A DNA stretch of 55,122 bases from a virus. The stretch lies in IMG/VR virus record IMGVR_UViG_3300048800_000064, positions 1 through 55,122 of that record; one strand, given 5' to 3'. Below are positions 7,055 through 13,871 of the stretch, one piece after another; positions within the stretch are counted from its first letter, which is position 1, and every line of letters begins with the position of its first letter. Under the pieces are notes generated by a model. It was not told where the DNA came from. It made no database searches and saw only the letters and a program-made list of their open reading frames with translations. Position numbers and translations under genes: made by a program.

Positions 7055-7281
7055 GAGGACCAATATCCGCGCCGGGTGAGGCTGAGCCCCGGCTCACGCT
7101 TAGGCTCACCCGCCAGCAGTACAGCCTCCTCGAGGAACTCTCCGGCCTGGGCATCCACGGAGTGACGCCGGCCGAGTGCGCGCGGCACCTGATCGCGAAC
7201 GAGTTGGTGCGCCTGCTCACCGACGGCTTCTTCCCGACGCGGGTCGAGGTTGTCGATGAGGACCGGCGGTATCTGCAGTGA
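7051..7281 (+). CDS. Small protein, possible ribbon-helix-helix
   Basis: A 76-residue protein coupled by ATGA to the deformylase gene. After a flexible N-terminus comes a strand-like segment (PRLTLRLTRQQYSLLEELSG) followed by two helices (TPAECARHLIANELVRLL). That pattern fits the ribbon-helix-helix DNA-binding fold loosely. No family can be assigned with confidence. Confidence 0.5.
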   Translation: MRGPISAPGEAEPRLTLRLTRQQYSLLEELSGLGIHGVTPAECARHLIANELVRLLTDGFFPTRVEVVDEDRRYLQ

Positions 7282-7586
7282 AGGGCACGGCCGCCAAGAA
7301 CCTCGCCAGCGTCCAGTACTTCCAGCGCAAGGCTCAAGACCTGCTGCGCACCAGCGACGGTCGCCTCGGCGAGCGCGGGCACATCTGCCGGCCGCTGACC
7401 AAGGACGAGAAGAAGCGGCTCGAGGGGACAGGGAAGGCGCCGTCGCCGTGCCCCAAGTGCAAGCGCCGGCGGCCGGCGGATCCGCGCCGCGTCAACCCGT
7501 ACCGAGCAGCGCGTGGCGGCAAGACTGAGCTCGCCAAGCAACTCCGCCTCGAGCACGACTTGGCGCCGCGCCGGCGGGCGGCATGA
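7278..7586 (+). CDS. Basic CxxC protein of unknown function
   Basis: A 102-residue protein from a GTG overlapping the previous stop. It is Lys/Arg-rich throughout, with one CPKC pair at about residue 62 and basic flanks (KRRRPADPRR). Probably binds nucleic acid. Positioned three genes before the terminase; no family recognised. Confidence 0.55.
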   Translation: MKGTAAKNLASVQYFQRKAQDLLRTSDGRLGERGHICRPLTKDEKKRLEGTGKAPSPCPKCKRRRPADPRRVNPYRAARGGKTELAKQLRLEHDLAPRRRAA

Positions 7587-7993
7587 AGGACACGACCGAG
7601 TGGACGTGGTTCGCTGGCTGCTGGGTCAAGGTCGACGAGGACGGCTGCATCAGGCAGGCGCAGGAGCCGCTGCAGAAGGGCCTCAGGGGGCTCACCTGGG
7701 CAGCCGAGCCATGGGCGCCCAGGAGCCTGGTCCACTACACCGATCCTGAGCCCGCCACGGCTAGCCTTATCCGCACTCCTGGCGTCTGGAACGCGGTACA
7801 GAGCCGAATGCATCGGGAGTTCTGGTGGCTGCGCGCCGATCCCGAGGGCAACATCGTGGAGGCCTTCGCCCGGAGCTGGGACGACGACAACCTGATCCTG
7901 CAGCCGCCACCCAAGCTGCACTGGTGGGCGAACCCCGTGGTGCCACCCCAGGACCTCGTGGCGACCTACATACCGGCTCACGTCTTGCCATGA
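7583..7993 (+). CDS. Hypothetical Trp-rich phage protein
   Basis: A 136-residue protein coupled to the previous gene by ATGA and to the terminase by an ATGA overlap. It is notable for many tryptophans (EWTWFAGCWVKV, REFWWLR, KLHWWANP), and looks like a small beta-rich domain. No motif or family recognised. The tight link to the terminase gene suggests co-expression. Confidence 0.55.
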   Translation: MKDTTEWTWFAGCWVKVDEDGCIRQAQEPLQKGLRGLTWAAEPWAPRSLVHYTDPEPATASLIRTPGVWNAVQSRMHREFWWLRADPEGNIVEAFARSWDDDNLILQPPPKLHWWANPVVPPQDLVATYIPAHVLP

Positions 7994-8814
7994 CTGAGGC
8001 CCCAGCCCAACTCCACCCTTCGCGGACCCAGCGCCAAGCCGCCGAGGCCTCCCGCAGCTTCCTCGCCTATGCAGCTTGGGTCCGCGGACTCGTGCCGGCG
8101 ATCGACGAACACTGGGCCATCATCGAGCGTCTGCTCTATGGCGGACCGCGCGAACTCATCCTTGGGGCTACGGGCATCGGCAAAAGTCAGTGGGTAGCGG
8201 CTTGGCTCGAGTGGCACTTCGGCCTCAACCCCAATCTCCGCGTGCTCTACGTCAGTGAGATTGAGAGCGGTATCGCGACTGACGTGCTGACCGAGGTCCG
8301 CGAGACCATCGGGTCAAACGAGCGCTATGTGATGACCTTCGGCGATCTGAAGGGAGACTCGACCAAGTGGGGGGTCAAAGGCTTCCAGTTCCGTAACCTG
8401 ATCACCCAGGAGCAGGCCGATCGAAACCGCCGGATTACTCCAACCCCGGCGCCGCCGTTCGAATGGCTCTCCCCCCGAGGCCGCGTGCCAGGGCTCCGAG
8501 GTGACAACGGGAAGCCGGTAGGCTGGCGCACCGGCTTCACCGGGCAACGCATCGATCTCATGGTGGGTGACGATCTGGTCAGTGACAAGTCGGCGTACTC
8601 TCCCGTGCTGACCACCCGCGCCTGGAACGTGCTGCACCAGAAGGCCATCCCACGCGCCGATGATGCCGCGACCTTCCGCGTGATCCTGCTCGGGCAGACT
8701 TGGGCGCCGCGTGACATGTACGGGATGGTGCGGGAGAAGGGGATCGTGGTGTTGGATAACAACCCCGGGCGCGAGGGCCTGGACGTGCTCGGCCACGGCG
8801 AGGAAGCGGCGTGA
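7990..8814 (+). CDS. Large terminase, ATPase half
   Basis: A 274-residue protein with a Walker A loop GATGIGKS (residues 59-66), a Walker B strand IDLMVGDD (188-195) and a motif III-like segment ending LLGQTWAPRDMY (about 234-245). These are the packaging ATPase motifs of the large terminase, the motor that pumps DNA into the prohead. The protein stops soon after motif III, where a normal terminase continues into its nuclease domain. That domain is encoded separately at 9937-10851. Both halves look intact, so the pair may work as a two-subunit motor. ATG overlaps the previous stop. Confidence 0.85.
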   Translation: MTEAPAQLHPSRTQRQAAEASRSFLAYAAWVRGLVPAIDEHWAIIERLLYGGPRELILGATGIGKSQWVAAWLEWHFGLNPNLRVLYVSEIESGIATDVLTEVRETIGSNERYVMTFGDLKGDSTKWGVKGFQFRNLITQEQADRNRRITPTPAPPFEWLSPRGRVPGLRGDNGKPVGWRTGFTGQRIDLMVGDDLVSDKSAYSPVLTTRAWNVLHQKAIPRADDAATFRVILLGQTWAPRDMYGMVREKGIVVLDNNPGREGLDVLGHGEEAA

Positions 8815-9269
8815 GTGAGCGGAGCCTGACGCAGATCGCGCCCTATCCAGATGCGCTGGCGAACCTTGTGGAGCGCCTGACGTATCGCCCCGGCTGGATC
8901 TTCTGGCTTGGCGAGGTTGACCGCGACAAGGACGGAGAGGGCAAGGTGGTCGGCGCCGGACTGACGCTCGATATCATCACGCTCGGCTACAACGCCTACA
9001 AGCCGAGCGATGGCGAGACCTACCGCGTCCACCACTACTTCATCGTCCCGGCAGCGACCTATGACGAGCGCGCCTGGACCCGGTGGCTGTTCGATCAGCT
9101 CCTGCTGGTTGAAACACACGAGGCGATGGAGTTCTTCAGGATCGACAAGCGGCGGCCATTCGCGCCCAATCACGGGCCGGGGCGCAATCCCTACACCGTT
9201 CTTGAGCGCGGCTCCGAGAAGGACGCGGCGACGATGTTCACTGGCAAGCCCACCAAAGGGACAGTCTGA
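8811..9269 (+). CDS. Conserved phage protein between the terminase halves
   Basis: A 152-residue protein from a GTG overlapping the ATPase stop. The sequence pattern (RPGWIFWL, DRDKDGEG, LDIITLGYNAY, VHHYFIVPAATYDERAW, WLFDQLLLVETHEAMEFF, HGPGRNPY) resembles a protein I recall as common in phages of high-GC hosts, with no assigned role. It is compact and probably alpha/beta, with conserved His/Glu residues (ETHEAMEFF) that might bind metal. Its place inside the split terminase is unusual. Confidence 0.65.
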   Translation: MSERSLTQIAPYPDALANLVERLTYRPGWIFWLGEVDRDKDGEGKVVGAGLTLDIITLGYNAYKPSDGETYRVHHYFIVPAATYDERAWTRWLFDQLLLVETHEAMEFFRIDKRRPFAPNHGPGRNPYTVLERGSEKDAATMFTGKPTKGTV

Positions 9270-9340
9270 TGGCGCTCCCGGCTCGGCGGAGTGGTGGTCA
9301 GCGTGCCTGACCCCGACTGGCTCCCGGCGGGGCCCCTTCG

Positions 9341-9631
9341 GTGAACGAGGTCACCGTCGCCCAGGTCCTGGACGCCCGCGACGGCGTCGGCGGTACCTGG
9401 AGCGAGCTGCTCGGCCGCCCAGGGGCAATGTACTGGTACGCCGTCAACCACCGCAAGCAGGTCGACGTCTGCTGCCCGGGCTGCGGGCAGTTTGTCTGCC
9501 GGCTGGAGGCCGACAAGTACCCGCTCGGTGGCAGCGAGATGGCCCCCAGCTGCACCGTGGTCATCGAGTTCTCCGGCTGCTGCCATTGGAAGGGCAAGCT
9601 GACCGACGGCGTCTGGATCCCGGAATCCTGA
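9341..9631 (+). CDS. DUF6527-like zinc-binding protein
   Basis: A 96-residue protein from a GTG. It has a CCPGCGQFVC cluster at about residues 44-53 and ends CCHWKGKLTDGVWIP. The C..CGC core plus a C-terminal (C/W)H..G.LTDG.W signature matches my memory of the DUF6527 family of small phage zinc proteins. The 71 bases before it can be read as two 13-codon overlapping mini-ORFs (9269-9310 and 9302-9343) that chain stop-to-start into this gene; I do not call them genes. Confidence 0.55.
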   Translation: MNEVTVAQVLDARDGVGGTWSELLGRPGAMYWYAVNHRKQVDVCCPGCGQFVCRLEADKYPLGGSEMAPSCTVVIEFSGCCHWKGKLTDGVWIPES

Positions 9632-9640
9632 GTTCCCTGA

Positions 9641-9940
9641 GTGCCCCTGACTCCGTACTCAGACCGAGCTCGACGCGAAGGACTCTGCTGTGTGGTGAAC
9701 TGCGGCCGGCCACGCAAGCCCGGAGTCTACTGGCGCTGCGCGGAGCATGTCCGCGCCAACCGCCGTGACTACTACCTGCGCTGGAAGCACAAGAAGTTCG
9801 GCTTTGGTCCCAGGGAGAGACCGTTCCATGAACTCTGCATCGCCGTGGCGCTTGAGGCTGCCTACACGAGCGGCTATCGGCATGGAGCAGTTGCCCTCTC
9901 GGACCACCACCGACGTGCCCGCGCGGCTGAGGCTCAGTGA
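9641..9940 (+). CDS. Small zinc-finger-like phage protein
   Basis: A 99-residue protein from a GTG. The N-terminal part holds CCVVNCGRPR and WRCAEHVRANRRDYYLRW, i.e. a C-x3-C pair and a C-x2-H pair about 20 residues apart, which would bind zinc. The rest is helical and basic. It is not a recognisable homing endonuclease, so it does not by itself explain how the terminase came to be split. Its stop overlaps the GTG of the nuclease half. Confidence 0.55.
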   Translation: MPLTPYSDRARREGLCCVVNCGRPRKPGVYWRCAEHVRANRRDYYLRWKHKKFGFGPRERPFHELCIAVALEAAYTSGYRHGAVALSDHHRRARAAEAQ

Positions 9941-10851
9941 ACCGAGGACGGCCTCAGCTTCCGCCTCTCCGTCGGATGACCCGCACCCGGCTCGAGGCCG
10001 ATATCCCGTCATCCGAGAAGGACGGCAAGCCTTGGAGAATAACCGTGCTCCGCGCAATCCGACCCGATGGCAGCCCAGTGTGGCCGGCCCGTATCCCGAT
10101 GGAGTTCTACCAAATGCTGTGGGACTCGGGCGGCTCGGCCTTGTTCAGCGCGGTCCAGATGCAGGACCCAAGCGGCATATCCGGCAACATCTTCAACCCC
10201 GAGGATTTCCGGAGCTTCTGCTGGCCCGACTACGTCGACCCCGACACCGGCTGGGACGCCCAGGAGCTGCTGGCCCGGGGCCGCGTCCAGGCGATCGCAC
10301 CCGACCGTCGCGAGATGTTCTCGATCCAGGCCCACGACCTGGCGGTCAAGAAGGTCGAAACCGCGGACTACTACGCCCGATGGAACGCCTACGGCAGCCG
10401 CGATCACCGCATCTTCGTCGACTGGGTCTACCAGGCTCGCCTCAATTTCCGGGAGCGCATCGCCGACATCACCAAGGGCGCCGACAAGTACCACCCGATC
10501 GCCATCGGCATCGAGTCCAACGCCTTCCAGTCCGACACCTTCGAGGAGGTGCGCCGGCTGAGCTTCCATCCCTACGTGGAGGTGCCGTCGACCCTCGACA
10601 AGGTGATGCGCGCCCGGCCTCTGGCGGCCCGGTACGAGAGCGGCGATGTCTACCACCGGTACAACGCCAAGTGGAGGCCGATCTACGAGGCGCAGCTGGG
10701 GGCGTTCCCTGGTGGAGCCCACGACGACATGGTCGACGCGGCCTCGCTTGGCTACTGGCTGCTGCAGCACAAGGCCGGGACGACGAGCGACGACATCGAC
10801 GTGCTGAACCGGGCGATGCGGCGAGAGTCGCTGATCCCTGGCGCCTTCTGA
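9937..10851 (+). CDS. Large terminase, nuclease half
   Basis: A 304-residue protein from a GTG overlapping the previous stop. Around residues 40-95 it reads like the linker that follows motif III in full-length terminases (VLRAIRPDGSPVWP, MPMEFYQML-type segment, FSAVQMQDP). The RNase H-like nuclease domain follows, with IGIESNAFQ and the C-terminal acidic motif FPGGAHDDMVDAASL near residues 265-280. It cuts concatemeric DNA during packaging. There is no ATPase in this polypeptide; that is at 7990-8814. The first ~25 residues are not terminase-like and may be a new N-terminus acquired on splitting. Confidence 0.82.
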   Translation: MNRGRPQLPPLRRMTRTRLEADIPSSEKDGKPWRITVLRAIRPDGSPVWPARIPMEFYQMLWDSGGSALFSAVQMQDPSGISGNIFNPEDFRSFCWPDYVDPDTGWDAQELLARGRVQAIAPDRREMFSIQAHDLAVKKVETADYYARWNAYGSRDHRIFVDWVYQARLNFRERIADITKGADKYHPIAIGIESNAFQSDTFEEVRRLSFHPYVEVPSTLDKVMRARPLAARYESGDVYHRYNAKWRPIYEAQLGAFPGGAHDDMVDAASLGYWLLQHKAGTTSDDIDVLNRAMRRESLIPGAF

Positions 10852-10952
10852 GGAGGCCAGAGCAGGTGCTCCGTTTCAACCGCTCCAGTGAGCGGCGGCT
10901 GGTCTCAGCGAGCTGAGTGCTCCCGGTACCTGGTGGCCCTGACGTGAGTCTA

Positions 10953-10965
10953 AGGGCAAATCCGC
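10953..10965 (+). promoter_or_regulatory. GGGCAA leader element 1
   Basis: AGGGCAAATCCGC lies in the 178-base gap between the terminase nuclease gene and the next gene, 65 bases before the ATG. The same 13 bases recur at 11433. Palindromic sequence (CGCAGGCCTGCG) follows immediately and a strong AAGGAGG site precedes the ATG at 11030. Possible promoter or 5' leader of the morphogenesis genes. Confidence 0.35.
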
Positions 10966-11029
10966 AGGCCTGCGACGGTGGCCGGGTCAACCAATCGGGG
11001 AAGCCCGATGCCTGTGAAGGAGGCGAACC

Positions 11030-11434
11030 ATGCAGAAGTCCGAACCCACGTTCACGCGCCCGGAGCCCAGCGTGCTCACCCTGGAGTTCGAAGCTAAGCC
11101 AGGGTTCGAGCGCTTCTTACTCGTCTGGGAGGGCCACGTCGTCCCGTACATTCATGTCACCAACGTCACCGACCAGTGGCGCGGCTACGCCAAAGAGTGG
11201 GGCGGCGATCATCGCGAGGTGACCTTCGAAGCGCACCGAATCGCCCGTGCCGTGCGCGGCGGTGAGCGCGTGTTCAACCTGGACCTCGATGGGCGGTTCG
11301 GGCACACCTGCATTGAGTCGGAGCTCTTCGGATGGACCTTCTTCCTGGCCAACGCGATGGCGGTCAGCGCGGGGTACACCAGCCACGGCCCGAGCAGCCG
11401 GCGGATCAACCGGCACGGGGTGTCGCGGAAGTAG
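11030..11434 (+). CDS. Hypothetical phage protein
   Basis: A 134-residue protein with a strong ribosome-binding site (GAAGGAGG, about 6 bases spacing). It looks like an alpha/beta domain with the segments VLTLEFEAKPGFERFLLVW and FNLDLDGRFGHTCIE. No known family. It is a stand-alone gene between two GGGCAA-type intergenic elements, so it may have its own transcript. Confidence 0.65.
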   Translation: MQKSEPTFTRPEPSVLTLEFEAKPGFERFLLVWEGHVVPYIHVTNVTDQWRGYAKEWGGDHREVTFEAHRIARAVRGGERVFNLDLDGRFGHTCIESELFGWTFFLANAMAVSAGYTSHGPSSRRINRHGVSRK

Positions 11435-11445
11435 GGCAAATCCGC
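11433..11445 (+). promoter_or_regulatory. GGGCAA leader element 2
   Basis: A second perfect copy of AGGGCAAATCCGC, beginning in the TAG stop of the preceding gene and ending 66 bases before the next ATG. A seven-C run and an AAGGAGG site follow. Spacing to the downstream gene is nearly identical to element 1, which argues for a shared function. Confidence 0.35.
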
Positions 11446-11511
11446 GCGCGGCCCATCGTGGGATCTCCCCCCCAAACAACATCAACCCACCACCCCAAGG
11501 AGGTCCCCACC

Positions 11512-11778
11512 ATGGGCGACTACCGGATTGTCATCGAGGCGCTCGGCGGCCACGGCTGCCAGCGCGACAAGCGCGACGGCGATGCCGTTGTGGGCTGCGA
11601 GCAGCGCAACTGCCCTGACTGCAAGGCTCGTGAGCTGGTCCGCCAGATGAAGCGGATGGGCGAGCAGGTCAAGGTGGCTCGCATCGAGCACTGGCCCGGC
11701 GACATGCCCGGATACGACCCGAAGAACACGGTCACGGACGACCTGCTCTCGGGCATCCGGCGAGGCAACTTCCCGTAA
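11512..11778 (+). CDS. Small Cys-rich phage protein
   Basis: An 88-residue protein with an excellent AAGGAGG ribosome-binding site 8 bases before the ATG. It carries CQRDKRDGDAVVGCEQRNCPDC, here split as C-x12-C-x4-C-x2-C (about residues 16-37), a probable zinc site, followed by a basic helix (VRQMKRMGEQVK). Small proteins of this type occur next to head genes in many phages; function unknown. Confidence 0.6.
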   Translation: MGDYRIVIEALGGHGCQRDKRDGDAVVGCEQRNCPDCKARELVRQMKRMGEQVKVARIEHWPGDMPGYDPKNTVTDDLLSGIRRGNFP

Positions 11779-11826
11779 GCCGACGGTTTCCGTCACGTTG
11801 AGGCAATAAGCATGAGTAGGGCTGCT

Positions 11827-11878
11827 GGGGCAACCCGGCGCATTGCTGAGAGCCGAAGGGGCGCCGCAGTGGCGCCCC
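11827..11878 (+). terminator. GGGCAA element 3 and strong hairpin
   Basis: GGGGCAACCCGG with a downstream CTGAGAGC (11827-11853) resembles the copy at 32026. It runs into a GC-only hairpin: GGGGCGCC (11858-11865), 5-base loop, GGCGCCCC (11871-11878). There is no T-run after it, so it is either a factor-dependent terminator, an RNA-stability stem, or part of a structured leader for the small frame or portal gene downstream. Confidence 0.35.
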
Positions 11879-11907
11879 ACCCTGTTACGGCCAGCCGAAT
11901 ACGAGGC

Positions 11908-11997
11908 ATGAGAGAGTTCCTCTCGCGCTGGCTGTGGAAGCTGGTGATCGGGCCGCTGATCACCCTCGACCTCTGGTTGCACAACCCCGCGGACTAG
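11908..11997 (+). CDS. Possible 29-residue membrane peptide
   Basis: A short frame (MREFLSRWLWKLVIGPLITL followed by DLWLHNPAD) predicting one amphipathic or membrane-spanning helix with a basic N-terminus. An upstream in-frame ATG at 11812 would give 61 residues but reads through the hairpin. No convincing ribosome-binding site is seen. The 284 bases between 11778 and the portal gene otherwise hold only the hairpin and GGGCAA elements. Confidence 0.3.
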   Translation: MREFLSRWLWKLVIGPLITLDLWLHNPAD

Positions 11998-11999
11998 CC

Positions 12000-12043
12000 G
12001 GGGCAACTCGGACACCCCGTCACCATCCGGACAAATCCGGACA
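12000..12043 (+). promoter_or_regulatory. GGGCAA element 4 with TCCGGACA direct repeat
   Basis: GGGGCAACTCGG (12000-12011) sits just after the small frame and 52 bases before the portal start. Two direct copies of TCCGGACA follow at 12026-12033 and 12036-12043, ten bases apart, one helical turn, as expected for a protein-binding site. Candidate regulatory leader of the head operon. Confidence 0.35.
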
Positions 12044-12062
12044 GTAGGCGAGGTGCAGAGCC

Positions 12063-13859
12063 ATCGGTAAGGCCAAGGGACCAACAGAAGGGCGCGCGGG
12101 CGGCCGAGCGGAGACTGACGCCGGATTCCCGGTAGGCAAGGCCCCCAACCCGCTCGAGCTCGGCGTCTCGGGCACCAGGATCATCGCTGGTCTCACCTAC
12201 GAGGAGACCAACACCCAGCTCCAGGGCATGAACGGGTACCGCAAGTACCAGGAGATGCGCTTCGACCCGACCTGCGCCGCGGTCCTCAAGGCAATCGAGT
12301 ATCCGATCCGTGCTGCCCGCCATTTTGTCGAGCCCGCCTCTGACGATCCCAAGGACGTGCAGAAGGCGGATCACGTGCATGACCAGCTTTTCGAATTTGG
12401 TAGCCAAACAATGGACGACGTCCTCCGGCTCGCGTTCGGCAAGCTGACCTGGGGCTTCTCGTGGTCGGAGATCTGCTACTCGATGATCGAGAGCGGGCCC
12501 TGGGCGGGGAAGTGGGGCTGGGACAAGTTCGCCTGGCGGTCCCCCGCCACCAAGTGGCGCTGGAACATGGGCGAGGTCGACGGCCGGCAGGAGCTCGTCA
12601 GCGTCACCCAGCTGGCGCCGCCGTTCTACCAGGCGATCGACATCCCGCGCGACAAACTGCTGCTCTGGGTCAATGACCAGGAGGGCGACAACTACGACGG
12701 CATCAGCACCCTGCGCGCCGCCTACAAGCCCTACGTCTATCGCGACGTGCTGTACCGGATCCAGGCGATCGGCCTGCAGCGCAGCTACATGGGCATTCCG
12801 CGGGCCAAGGTGCCGGCGCAGTGGAGCACTGAGCTGAAGACCCTCATCGCCCAGATCCTCGAGAACCTGCGGACCGACGAGACCGCCGGCTTTGCCGTCC
12901 CCGAGGACGTCGACATCGATTTCATCTTCAACCGGCTCAACGGCGACGCCATGCAGAAGGCGATCGCCCACCATGACGTCCAGATCGTGGCCCAGGCCCT
13001 GGCCGACTTCCTCAAGCTCGGCACTGGCGACGTCGGCTCCTTTGCGCTCTCGAGCGACAAGAGCGAGCTGTTCCTGTACGCCCTGAACGGTCACGCCAAC
13101 TACTTCGACCAGGTCCTCAACCTCTACCCGGGGATCCCGCTGCTGATCACCTACAACTTCGCCGACGCGGACCCGGCCAAGATGCCACGGCTGGTGCATG
13201 GCGACATCGGGCAGCGGGCGCTGGACAAGCTCGGGCGCACCCTGGCAGCGCTTACGACGACCGGCTTCCTGACGCCCGACGACCCCACCGAAGACAAGCT
13301 GCGGCAGATGCTGGACTTCCCCGAGCGCGACAGCAGCATCACCGACCGGGCGCTGGCCGATCTGGTGGAGGAGGTTTTCCCGCGGCAGGCTGATCGCGGT
13401 CGGAGCAGTACTGACTCGGGACCCCGCCTGCGCCCCAAAACGCTGGTCGTGCCGCCGGACGGGCTGCCGACGCCGGTTGGCCAGGGTCCCGATGCCGGGC
13501 TGCCAGCGCAGATGTCGGAGCGCAAGGCCGAGGCCTTCCGGGAGCTGCAGCGCATGGTCGCCCAGCGTCCCTTCCGGCGGTCTACCAACATCCGCACCGA
13601 CCGGGCCCGGATCCAGATGAGCGAGATGTTGATTGACGCCCTCGATGATGCCCGGAGCGGCATCGGCGCCAGGCCTGATCGGCCTTCGATCCGGATGGCG
13701 AAGGCGCGCACGCCCTACAAGGTGCTGCCGGCTCCCGCGGTGACTGTTCCGCGGCCACAGCGAGCACTAAGCCAGCGGCCGGCGACCGCGGAGCGGGTGC
13801 GGCCACATGCGGCGCGGATCCGCCAGGCGCTCTACCACGTTGGCAGCCGCGGCCGCTGA
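12063..13859 (+). CDS. Portal protein (apparent ATC start)
   Basis: The portal forms the dodecameric ring through which DNA enters and leaves the head. The first canonical start in frame is the ATG at 12228 (543 residues), but clear coding sequence continues upstream: NPLELGVSGTRIIAGLTYEE is the usual opening of this portal family (compare ELGTxGL...YEEF followed by YREM in relatives). Between the upstream stop at 12045 and 12228 there is no ATG, GTG, TTG or CTG. ATC at 12063, with GGCGAGG about 9 bases upstream, is the best placed start and gives 598 residues. The core (LRLAFGKLTWGFSWSEI, GQRALDKLGRTLA) is typical, with a proline-rich C-terminus. Confidence 0.75.
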   Translation: MGKAKGPTEGRAGGRAETDAGFPVGKAPNPLELGVSGTRIIAGLTYEETNTQLQGMNGYRKYQEMRFDPTCAAVLKAIEYPIRAARHFVEPASDDPKDVQKADHVHDQLFEFGSQTMDDVLRLAFGKLTWGFSWSEICYSMIESGPWAGKWGWDKFAWRSPATKWRWNMGEVDGRQELVSVTQLAPPFYQAIDIPRDKLLLWVNDQEGDNYDGISTLRAAYKPYVYRDVLYRIQAIGLQRSYMGIPRAKVPAQWSTELKTLIAQILENLRTDETAGFAVPEDVDIDFIFNRLNGDAMQKAIAHHDVQIVAQALADFLKLGTGDVGSFALSSDKSELFLYALNGHANYFDQVLNLYPGIPLLITYNFADADPAKMPRLVHGDIGQRALDKLGRTLAALTTTGFLTPDDPTEDKLRQMLDFPERDSSITDRALADLVEEVFPRQADRGRSSTDSGPRLRPKTLVVPPDGLPTPVGQGPDAGLPAQMSERKAEAFRELQRMVAQRPFRRSTNIRTDRARIQMSEMLIDALDDARSGIGARPDRPSIRMAKARTPYKVLPAPAVTVPRPQRALSQRPATAERVRPHAARIRQALYHVGSRGR

Positions 13860-13871
13860 GGCCGATGCTGA

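Noticed and set aside
9747-10916. 389-codon plus-strand frame overlapping the terminase nuclease
   Set aside because: The RNase H-like motifs are in the other frame; this one is Arg/Pro-rich shadow.
10953-11029. Cyclic-di-GMP (GEMM) riboswitch
   Set aside because: GGGCAAA matches the start of the motif, but the GACGCAAAGCC block and receptor loop are absent.
11994-13199. Leftward 401-codon frame over the portal gene
   Set aside because: Antisense shadow; portal motifs on the plus strand are clear.
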